Positions 1-5,917 of a DNA stretch of 7,725 bases are shown one piece after another. The first letter of the stretch is position 1. Every line of letters starts with the position of its first letter. The DNA comes from Actinomyces sp. Its GTDB lineage: Bacteria; Actinomycetota; Actinomycetes; Actinomycetales; Actinomycetaceae. The stretch is from NCBI GenBank assembly GCA_012837655.1, contig DUQT01000136.1, positions 1-7,725 on the forward strand, in the 5' to 3' direction. The notes under the pieces were generated by a model. The model did no database searches, was not told where the DNA came from, and worked only from the letters and a program-made list of their open reading frames with translations. A program made the translations under genes and the position numbers.

Positions 1-2331
1 CGCGCTTCGGAGCAGATCTCAGTTGCAGACGGCAAGCTGACATCATCTGGAGTTCTGGGCAATAACGGCCTCCTATATAACGCGCAAATCAAGGCGGTCG
101 TCGAGGGCGAAGGCGCTTCGACTTCCAATGCCGACGGTGCGCTGCGCGTGTCTGGTGCGACGGGCGTGACGCTTTACATTTCGGCGGCAACGGATTACAA
201 GCAGGTTCACCCCGGTTACCGCACCGGCGAATCGGCGGACGACCTGGATGCGCGCGTTGCAAAGAACGTCGAGGGCGCAGCTGCGAAGGGCTACGACGCG
301 GTGCTTGATGCGCACGTGAAGGACCACTCCGGGTTGTATGACCGGGTTTCGGTCGATTTGGGACAGAGCCCGACCTACGGTGAGGGAGCACTCCCGACCG
401 ATGACCTGCTGTACCGCTACAAGATTGAGAACGCGAGCCGCGCTCAGCAGCGCGCGCTTGAAATGCTGATCTACGATTACGGTCGCTACCTGACGATCGC
501 GTCTTCGCGCGAAAACAGCCAGCTACCGTCGAACCTGCAGGGAATCTGGTCGTCCACTGCGGACGACAACGCGCACGGCGCCACGCCGTGGGGTGCGGAC
601 TTCCACCTGAACGTGAACCTGCAGATGAACTACTGGCCGACGTACTCGTCGAACCTGTCGGATTCCGCGCTTCCGCTGATTGAGTTCACGGAGGGCCTGG
701 TGGATCCGGGTCGCGTTACCGCGCGGGTGTACGCGGGCGCCGAAACGCCTGACAACACGCCGATTGGCGAGGGCGAAGGCTACATGGCCCACACCGAAAA
801 CACGGCGTACGGGTGGACAACTCCGGGCGCTGCGTTCTCGTGGGGTTGGAGCCCGGCCGCGGTGCCGTGGATTCTGCAAAACGTGTACGAGTACTACGAG
901 TACACCGGTGATGAGGGCGTCCTGCGCGACCGCATCTACCCGCTGTTGAAGGAAGAGGCGAACTTCTACGTCAACTACATGCTGCACAAGGGCAACCGCC
1001 CTGACGCGGATGGCGAACCCCGCCTGACGACGGGCGTTGCGTACTCTCCGGAGCACGGCCCGCTCGGCACGGACGGAAACGCCTACGAGAGTTCCCTAGT
1101 GTGGCAGCTGCTGCAAGACGCGCAGGAAGCCGCGACCGCCCTCGACGTCGATGACGAACTGGTCAACAACGACGGGGAATGCAGCGTTGAAAACTGGCAG
1201 AAGGACGCGGCTGGCGCGTTCACGCAAGCGGATGCGAACCGGTCGTGGAACTGTGCGCAAAGCCTGCTGAAGCCAATCGAGGTTGGCGACAGTGGTCAGA
1301 TTAAGGAATGGTTCTTTGAGGGCGAGCTCGGCAAGACTGTGGATGGCGCAAACATCCCTGGATACCAGGGGAATCACAGGCACTTGTCGCATATGCTCGG
1401 CTTGTTCCCTGGTGACCTGATCACGGTTGACAACGCGGAGTTCATGGACGCCGCGAAGGTTTCCCTGAACGCTCGCGGTGATGACGCGACGGGTTGGGGC
1501 GTGGGCCAGCGCATTAACTCGTGGGCGCGCACGGGCGACGGTGATCGCGCGCTGGTGCTTATCAACAAGCAGCTGAAGAACGCGATGTACCCGAACCTGT
1601 TCGACGCGCATCCGCCGTTCCAGATTGACGGCAACTTCGGAAACACTTCCGGTGTGAACGAGATGCTGGTGCAGTCCAACTCCACCTTCAAGCTGGATGA
1701 TACGGCCTACCACAACTACATTCACCTGCTTCCCGCCCTGCCGGCGAAGTGGGCGAACGGTTCCGTGGATGGCCTGAAAGCGCGTGGAAACTACGACCTC
1801 ACGTTCGACTGGTCCGACGGCACCGTTGACAACGTCACCGTTCATTCGAACCTTGGTGGTGAAGTCGTTCTAGCGTTCGAGGGCGCCGCTAGGTTCCAGT
1901 CAGCGATAACCGAGGACGGAGTTGAGCCGATCACCAAACTGGACGACACTCACATCCTGTTCAACACGGAAGCGGGTAAGTCGTACACGCTGTCGACGGA
2001 GGCTGCTCCCGAGGAGCCGACTGAACCTACGGAGCCTTCGGAACCCTCGGAACCTTCTGAGCCGACTGAGCCGTCCGAGCCTGCGGAGCCTACTGGCCCG
2101 TCTGAACCTTCGGAGTCTTCAGAGCCGACGGAACCGATTGAGCCGACCGACTCGACGGGCACAACCGATCCGACTGTGATCGAGCCGTCTGATTCGGGTG
2201 ACTCCGGCAATTCTGATCAGTCGAGCCTGCCGAAGACGGGCGTTGAGATTGGCGCACTCGTGGTTCTTGGCCTGGGTCTTGGGGTAATGGGAATCTCCGC
2301 AGTCACACTGCGTCGCAGGAGGAACATGTAA
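1..2331 (+). CDS. Cell-wall-anchored GH95 alpha-L-fucosidase, 5'-truncated by window edge
   Basis: The frame is open from base 1, so the N-terminus (any signal peptide and part of the N-terminal beta domain) lies outside; 776 residues are visible, numbered here from base 1. The enzyme is predicted to release alpha-1,2-linked L-fucose from host glycans (milk oligosaccharides, mucin, H antigen) outside the cell by inversion. Order: rest of the N-terminal beta domain (about 1-150), alpha/alpha barrel (about 155-590, starting near LQGIW 179-183), C-terminal beta domain (to about 668), Glu-Pro linker, LPKTG anchor. Residues matching Bifidobacterium bifidum AfcA: the Asn pair in HLNVNLQMNYW (Asn204, Asn206; AfcA 421/423), Glu351 in SPEHG (AfcA 566) and Asp543 in QIDGNFG (AfcA 766), with similar spacing. 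RHLSHMLGLFPG and YPNLFDAHPPF are also family hallmarks. Cys394 and Cys418 could form a disulfide. All key residues are present, so it should be active. The family assignment is firm; the linkage preference is inferred. Confidence 0.95.
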   Translation, partial: RASEQISVADGKLTSSGVLGNNGLLYNAQIKAVVEGEGASTSNADGALRVSGATGVTLYISAATDYKQVHPGYRTGESADDLDARVAKNVEGAAAKGYDAVLDAHVKDHSGLYDRVSVDLGQSPTYGEGALPTDDLLYRYKIENASRAQQRALEMLIYDYGRYLTIASSRENSQLPSNLQGIWSSTADDNAHGATPWGADFHLNVNLQMNYWPTYSSNLSDSALPLIEFTEGLVDPGRVTARVYAGAETPDNTPIGEGEGYMAHTENTAYGWTTPGAAFSWGWSPAAVPWILQNVYEYYEYTGDEGVLRDRIYPLLKEEANFYVNYMLHKGNRPDADGEPRLTTGVAYSPEHGPLGTDGNAYESSLVWQLLQDAQEAATALDVDDELVNNDGECSVENWQKDAAGAFTQADANRSWNCAQSLLKPIEVGDSGQIKEWFFEGELGKTVDGANIPGYQGNHRHLSHMLGLFPGDLITVDNAEFMDAAKVSLNARGDDATGWGVGQRINSWARTGDGDRALVLINKQLKNAMYPNLFDAHPPFQIDGNFGNTSGVNEMLVQSNSTFKLDDTAYHNYIHLLPALPAKWANGSVDGLKARGNYDLTFDWSDGTVDNVTVHSNLGGEVVLAFEGAARFQSAITEDGVEPITKLDDTHILFNTEAGKSYTLSTEAAPEEPTEPTEPSEPSEPSEPTEPSEPAEPTGPSEPSESSEPTEPIEPTDSTGTTDPTVIEPSDSGDSGNSDQSSLPKTGVEIGALVVLGLGLGVMGISAVTLRRRRNM
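2011..2148 (+). repeat. EPT/EPS tripeptide repeat, wall-spanning linker of the fucosidase
   Basis: Codons 671-716 encode an almost uninterrupted run of Glu-Pro-Thr, Glu-Pro-Ser and close variants, followed by a Ser/Asp/Gly-rich stretch up to the LPKTG motif. The DNA is an imperfect 9-base-like repeat with synonymous drift. Such acidic Pro-rich linkers typically span the peptidoglycan in sortase-anchored proteins and hold the catalytic domain at the surface. Copy number is likely to vary between strains. Confidence 0.85.
2227..2328 (+). other. LPXTG cell-wall sorting signal
   Basis: The C-terminus of the fucosidase has the three-part sortase signal. LPKTG occupies residues 743-747, a hydrophobic segment of about 23 residues covers 748-770 (VEIGALVVLGLGLG...), and the tail is RRRRNM. 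A class A-type sortase would cut between Thr746 and Gly747 and join the protein to peptidoglycan. No sortase gene is in the window. Confidence 0.95.
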
Positions 2332-2348
2332 CCCCCTAGTCGCCTAAC

Positions 2349-2398
2349 AACACGGGCTGACGGTTTCCACTTCGGATCCGTCAGCCCGTGTTTTGTTT
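2349..2398 (+). terminator. Intrinsic terminator of the fucosidase gene
   Basis: A perfect 15-bp inverted repeat (arms 2349-2363 and 2378-2392, loop 14 bases) begins 17 bases after the stop codon and runs into TTTTGTTT. The arm is AACACGGGCTGACGG. This is a strong Rho-independent terminator for the plus strand. The opposite strand has only a poor T-run, so it should act mainly in one direction. Confidence 0.93.
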
Positions 2399-2432
2399 CC
2401 CCGCGTTTGTACGTGGAGGTGAACTCTGCAAA

Positions 2433-2567
2433 ATGGAGTCATTGTCGCGCCGCATTCGCACCGATCGTTCCAAAACGCGACCAGGACAGGCGCCGCGACT
2501 ACGTGCCGGTCAGGGCACACGACAGCAACGCGACCAGGACAGGATCCGTGGCGAAGCGGCGATCTAG
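2433..2567 (+). CDS. Short basic ORF behind a good Shine-Dalgarno; doubtful
   Basis: GGAGGTGA (2415-2422) is an 8-base match to the 16S anti-Shine-Dalgarno sequence. It lies 10 bases before an ATG that opens 44 codons and ends at TAG 2565-2567. The peptide starts MESLSRRIRTDRSK and is very rich in Arg and Gln. I recognise no family. From codon 14 onward it is translated repeat-array sequence. Since the 53-base period is not a multiple of three, each unit would be read in a different frame, which argues against selection on a protein. No promoter is visible: the site lies just after the fucosidase terminator. It could be a genuine small peptide, the remnant of a mobile or repeated element, or chance. 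Confidence 0.18.
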   Translation: MESLSRRIRTDRSKTRPGQAPRLRAGQGTRQQRDQDRIRGEAAI

Positions 2568-2666
2568 GCACACGACAGCAACGCGACCAGGACAGGCACC
2601 GCGGCAACGTGGCGATCTGGGCGCACGGCAGCAACGCGGCGATCAGGGCACACGACAGCAACGCGG
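2474..2666. repeat. 53-bp tandem repeat array of alternating 26/27-base half units
   Basis: Three full 53-base units occupy 2474-2526, 2527-2579 and 2580-2632. A 27-base partial unit follows (2633-2659), then the first 7 bases of another (2660-2666). Each full unit starts with the identical 17-mer AACGCGACCAGGACAGG and ends in GGCACACGACAGC or a two-substitution variant (GGCGCACGGCAGC in the third); the middle 23 bases vary. By hand count the full units agree at about 42-45 of 53 positions. Each unit splits into a 26-base half A and a 27-base half B that both begin near AACGYG, and the partial unit is a B half, so the order reads A-B-A-B-A-B-B. The array lies between two convergent terminators, so it does not interrupt a transcription unit. 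Function unknown; it may be a minisatellite, a protein-binding array or part of a dispersed repeat family. Confidence 0.88.
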
Positions 2667-2682
2667 TTGAACTTGATTGCAT

Positions 2683-2720
2683 ATACAAAAGGAGGGCGCG
2701 GGCCGAAGCCCACGCCCTCC
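2683..2720 (-). terminator. Intrinsic terminator of pntAB with a UUCG tetraloop
   Basis: On the minus strand a 13-bp stem (arms 2720-2708 and 2703-2691; one G-U wobble, otherwise G-C rich) closes a cUUCGg tetraloop and is followed by TTTTGTAT. It begins 12 bases after the pntB stop codon. Both the stem and the unusually stable loop make this a convincing Rho-independent terminator for the pnt transcript. Confidence 0.93.
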
Positions 2721-2732
2721 GAAATATTGCGC

Positions 2733-4211
2733 TTAGAGTGCGGCGATGATGTTTTCCACGGACGCCTTGGCGTCACCGAAAAGCATCTTGGTGTTCTCCT
2801 TGAAGAACAGCGGGTTCTGAACGCCCGCGTAGCCGGTGGCCATGGAGCGCTTGAACACGATCACGTCGTGCGCATTCCACACCTTCAGAACAGGCATGCC
2901 AGCGATCGGCGAACCGGGTTCTTCAGCGGCGGGGTTCACCGTGTCGTTAGCGCCGATCACGAGGACGACGTCAACGTCACCGAAGTCGTCGTTGATCTCA
3001 TCGAGTTCCTTCACAATGTCGTAGGGAACCTTCGCTTCAGCCAGGAGCACGTTCATGTGGCCAGGCAGGCGACCGGCAACCGGGTGGATGCCGAACTCGA
3101 CCTCAACGCCCTGATCGCGTAGCTTGCGAGTCAGATCTGCAACCGGGTACTGAGCCTGCGCAACAGCCATGCCGTAACCCGGCGTGATCATTACGCGCTT
3201 CGCGTCCTTCAGCATCTGAGTGACCTCAGCGGCATCAGTTTCCTGGTGCGTGCCCCGCTCCTCATCGCCAGCGGTGACGGCACCATCAGAGCCGAAACCA
3301 CCCAGGATTACAGAGACGAACGAGCGGTTCATGGCCTTACTCATGATGTAGGACAGGAATGCACCCGAAGAACCAACCAGCGCACCCGTGATAATCAGCA
3401 GGTCGTTGTTAAGCATGAAGCCAGCCGCAGCTGCCGCCCAACCGGAATAAGAGTTCAGCATCGACACAACGACCGGCATATCGCCGCCACCAATAGCGGC
3501 AACCAGGTGCACACCAAACGCCAAGGCGATCACCGTCATGATGATCAGCATTGTTGTTGCGAGCGGCGTAACACCGCCCTCGCGAATAAATACCACCATC
3601 AGGATCAGTACGACCACAAGCGCCGCCAGGTTCAGCCAGTGGCGGCCCGGCAACATGAGCGGTGCACCCTTGATCTTGGCGGACAGTTTCAGGTACGCGA
3701 CGATCGAGCCGGTGAACGTGACGGCACCGATGAAGACGCCCAGGTAGACCTCGCCCAGGTGGAATCCACCCAGCATTTCAGCCTGCGCGTCGGGCGCCAG
3801 ATAGGAGTTAAATCCGACGAGGACGGCCGCAATACCTACGAATGAGTGCAGTAGTGCGATGAGCTCCGGCATGCCGGTCATCTCAACGTTACGGGCCTTC
3901 CAAATACCAATCATCGCGCCGATCAGCATCGCAACAGCGATCAGGAATGCAGTGACCACAACACCACGGGCAGGGTCGGACGTGAGCGCAAGCGTGATCG
4001 TTGCAACGAGGGCGATAGTCATACCGATAATGCCCGCATTGTTGCCCTGCTGGGCAGTTTCATGCTTGGACAGGCCCGCGAGGGCGCGGATAAACAACAG
4101 TGCCGCGACAATGTATGCAAGCGCGACGAACGTTTGAACGCCCGTTGCGGTAGCCGCAGATACGGGGGCCGAAGGAAGTAGCGTGCTCGCTTGAGTTAGA
4201 GGAGTAAACAT
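2733..4211 (-). CDS. pntB: NAD(P) transhydrogenase subunit beta
   Basis: This is the beta subunit of the proton-translocating transhydrogenase (NADH + NADP+ + H+ out to NAD+ + NADPH + H+ in), an integral membrane protein of 492 residues. The N-terminal part (about 25-300) is domain dII, with about nine membrane helices. It holds His122 in LLHSFVG (E. coli beta His91) and Asp244/Asn253 in GGGDMPVVVSMLNSYSGW (E. coli Asp213/Asn222), which are implicated in proton translocation. The C-terminal part (about 335-492) is domain dIII, which binds NADP(H): GYGMAVAQAQYPVA 345-358, HPVAGRLPGHMNVLLAEA 376-393, GANDTVNPAA 420-429 and KRSMATGYAG 454-463. It closely resembles E. coli PntB but starts about 23 residues earlier. 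No start codon lies between this ATG and the first conserved helix, and AAGGA (4225-4221) lies 9 bases upstream inside the pntA end. It is second in the operon, 5 bases after pntA, so translational coupling is likely. Confidence 0.97.
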   Translation of the reverse strand: MFTPLTQASTLLPSAPVSAATATGVQTFVALAYIVAALLFIRALAGLSKHETAQQGNNAGIIGMTIALVATITLALTSDPARGVVVTAFLIAVAMLIGAMIGIWKARNVEMTGMPELIALLHSFVGIAAVLVGFNSYLAPDAQAEMLGGFHLGEVYLGVFIGAVTFTGSIVAYLKLSAKIKGAPLMLPGRHWLNLAALVVVLILMVVFIREGGVTPLATTMLIIMTVIALAFGVHLVAAIGGGDMPVVVSMLNSYSGWAAAAAGFMLNNDLLIITGALVGSSGAFLSYIMSKAMNRSFVSVILGGFGSDGAVTAGDEERGTHQETDAAEVTQMLKDAKRVMITPGYGMAVAQAQYPVADLTRKLRDQGVEVEFGIHPVAGRLPGHMNVLLAEAKVPYDIVKELDEINDDFGDVDVVLVIGANDTVNPAAEEPGSPIAGMPVLKVWNAHDVIVFKRSMATGYAGVQNPLFFKENTKMLFGDAKASVENIIAAL

Positions 4212-4216
4212 CTATA

Positions 4217-5770
4217 TCAATCCTTCTTGAACATTGCGAGCATGCGGTGCGTGACCGTGAAACCACCAAAAATGTTGATGGACGCTACGACAATCGCGAT
4301 GAACGACAGTATCGAAACTAGGAGGTTCGCCGACCCCACCTGCAAAATCGCGCCCACCAAAATGATGCCGGAAATCGCGTTTGTCACCGACATCAGCGGC
4401 GTGTGCAGCGAGTGCGTGACCGCAGTAATCACGTAGAAACCAAGGATGATCGCAAGTGCCAGGACCATGTAGTGGCCCAGTACCGGCGCGGGGGATACCC
4501 ATACGAGGGCGATTCCCAAAACTACGGCAACGGCAGTCCAAATGAAGCGGTTGCGCTTCTTGCGGGCTTCTGCGCGAGCCTCCTCGGCCGCGCGTGCTGC
4601 TTCTTCAGCAGGATCGGGCTTGGGTGCGGCAGGGGCTGCGGGAGCAGCGGAAACCTTGACCGGCGGTGGTGGCCACTTCACCTCCCCAACCTGGGTGACG
4701 GTGATACCGCGAACGATTTCGTCCTCCATATCGAGGACCAGCTGGCCATCCTTTTCCGGAGTGGTCAGCTTCATCAGGTTCACAATGTTTTGACCGTAAA
4801 GCTGTGAAGACTGAGCCGGCAGGCGACCAGCAAGGTCAGTAATACCGAGGATAATCACACCGTTTTCAGTGACGACTCGTTCACCGGGAACAGTTAGCTC
4901 GCAGTTACCGCCATTAGCAGCGGCCATATCTACGATCACCGAACCGGGCTTCATGCCAGCAACGGCCTCGGCGGTAAGAAGAATAGGCGATTTGCGGCCG
5001 GGAATGTTTGCGGTCGTGATGATGATGTCGGACACCGCGGCCTGCTCCGTGTAGAGCTTGAGGGCGGCGTTGGCCTGATCTTCAGTCATTTCCTTCGCGT
5101 AGCCGTCAGAGGAAACCTCTTGCGCCGCGGGAATCGCGATGAAGTTTGCGCCCATCGACTCGACCTGCTCGCCAACTTCGGGGCGAACGTCGGTTGCGTA
5201 AACCTCAGCGCCCATCGAGTTTGCCGTACCAATCGCGGCCAAACCGGCAACACCAGCACCAATCACGTACACGCGAGCCGGCGGCATCTTACCGGCGGCA
5301 GTTACCTGGCCGGTGAAGAGGCGACCGAACTCGGACGCGGCCTCAACGATCGCGCGGTAACCGGCAACATTCGCCATGGATGACAGGACGTCCATCGACT
5401 GCGCACGAGAAATACGCGGAACAGTATCCATAGCCAAAGCGGTTATGCCCTGCTTCGACATGGCCTCAATCAGCTCAGGGTTACGAGCGGGAGCTAGGCG
5501 CGCGATCAGTGTGGCGCCTTCCTTCATAGAACCAAGCTGTTCCGGCGTTGGATCATCCAGGGCGAGGACGATGTCAGAGCCCCAGATGGTGTGTGCAGAG
5601 GCGATCGTTGCGCCGGCCTCTTCGTATTGGGAATCGGGATAGCTTGCCTTCTCGCCGGCGCCGGATTCAATGGCGACGTCGTAGCCCAAGCTGATTAGCT
5701 TTTTCACTGTGTCGGGAGTGGCAGCCACCAGCGGCTGCGACTCCCGTTCTCTTGGTACGCCTATGCGCAC
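4217..5770 (-). CDS. pntA: NAD(P) transhydrogenase subunit alpha, undivided
   Basis: This 517-residue subunit carries the NAD(H)-binding domain dI and the first four membrane helices of dII, and partners PntB in the inner membrane. The start MRIGVPRERE is typical. The RQD loop residues Arg119, Gln124 and Asp127 lie in RISRAQSMDVLSSMANVAGYR, the nucleotide fold has GAGVAGLAAIG (171-181), and NGGNCELTVPGE (287-298) and GRLPAQSSQLYG (315-326) are family signatures. A linker rich in Ala, Pro and Glu, with a charged end (about 373-407), precedes four hydrophobic segments at about 409-426, 432-450, 460-479 and 484-503, including HTPLMSVTNAISGI. Length and layout match the E. coli single-chain PntA (510) rather than the split PntAA/PntAB of many other bacteria. 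The start is GTG, supported by AAGGAG (5781-5776) 5 bases upstream. A candidate promoter and direct repeats lie further upstream. Confidence 0.97.
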   Translation of the reverse strand: MRIGVPRERESQPLVAATPDTVKKLISLGYDVAIESGAGEKASYPDSQYEEAGATIASAHTIWGSDIVLALDDPTPEQLGSMKEGATLIARLAPARNPELIEAMSKQGITALAMDTVPRISRAQSMDVLSSMANVAGYRAIVEAASEFGRLFTGQVTAAGKMPPARVYVIGAGVAGLAAIGTANSMGAEVYATDVRPEVGEQVESMGANFIAIPAAQEVSSDGYAKEMTEDQANAALKLYTEQAAVSDIIITTANIPGRKSPILLTAEAVAGMKPGSVIVDMAAANGGNCELTVPGERVVTENGVIILGITDLAGRLPAQSSQLYGQNIVNLMKLTTPEKDGQLVLDMEDEIVRGITVTQVGEVKWPPPPVKVSAAPAAPAAPKPDPAEEAARAAEEARAEARKKRNRFIWTAVAVVLGIALVWVSPAPVLGHYMVLALAIILGFYVITAVTHSLHTPLMSVTNAISGIILVGAILQVGSANLLVSILSFIAIVVASINIFGGFTVTHRMLAMFKKD

Positions 5771-5775
5771 GACAG

Positions 5776-5781
5776 CTCCTT
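5776..5781 (-). promoter_or_regulatory. Ribosome binding site deciding the GTG start of pntA
   Basis: On the minus strand AAGGAG (within GAAGGAGC) is separated by 5 bases from GTG 5770-5768. No upstream ATG in this frame competes, and the protein started here begins exactly where E. coli PntA does. Confidence 0.8.
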
Positions 5782-5790
5782 CGATTATCT

Positions 5791-5819
5791 ATTTTGTAGG
5801 GCCCACCCCGGGGAGTGAA
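5791..5819 (-). promoter_or_regulatory. Candidate promoter of pntAB
   Basis: On the minus strand TTCACT (5819-5814) and CAAAAT (5796-5791) are 17 bases apart. Each matches four of six positions of the sigma-70-type consensus. Transcription would start near 5784, leaving a leader of about 14 bases with the Shine-Dalgarno sequence inside it. A shifted -10 reading, TACAAA (5798-5793), is equally possible. The match is modest, and its position upstream of a strong ribosome site is the best support. Confidence 0.35.
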
Positions 5820-5829
5820 CCGGACTGAT

Positions 5830-5847
5830 AGGGGTTAACAGGGGTTA
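5830..5847. promoter_or_regulatory. Pair of 8-bp direct repeats upstream of pntA, possible operator
   Basis: AGGGGTTA occurs at 5830-5837 and again at 5840-5847 (TAACCCCT on the minus strand). The copies are identical and start 10 bases apart, about one helical turn. If the promoter placed at 5791-5819 is right, they cover about -47 to -64, a usual position for an activator that binds as a head-to-tail dimer. No regulator gene is in the window and the cognate protein is unknown. Confidence 0.4.
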
Positions 5848-5917
5848 GCTAAAAGGCACCAATATGAGACTATCGCGAAGACTCTGGGGCCCGTGGTCGG
5901 GTCGTTAGTTTGATGCG

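Noticed and set aside
1096..1845. Long minus-strand frame opposite the fucosidase
   Set aside because: It is a GC-rich shadow of a gene with firm GH95 motifs; its Arg/Val-rich product has no family features.
2474..2666. CRISPR-like appearance: identical 17-mers at 53-base spacing
   Set aside because: The 36 bases between them are clearly related copies rather than unique spacers, the repeat is too short, and no cas gene is near.
2407..2670. 87-codon plus-strand frame from a TTG
   Set aside because: Its start precedes the Shine-Dalgarno sequence, and the frame reads successive repeat units in different phases; no protein signature.
2344..2688. 114-codon minus-strand frame across the intergenic array
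   Set aside because: It runs through the fucosidase terminator and the repeats, the product is a low-complexity translation of the array, and its start overlaps the pnt terminator T-run.
3246..3845. Plus-strand frame opposite pntB
   Set aside because: It lies wholly inside pntB, is rich in Arg, His and Gln as expected of an antisense shadow, and lacks a ribosome site.
5803..5817. CACCCCGGGGAGTG near-palindrome upstream of pntA
   Set aside because: It is short, has a one-base bulge, and lies between the candidate -35 and -10 boxes; composition alone could give it.
5862..5910. Possible hemL terminator hairpins
   Set aside because: The best stem is only 4 bp with a 4-base loop, and no T-run follows on the minus strand.
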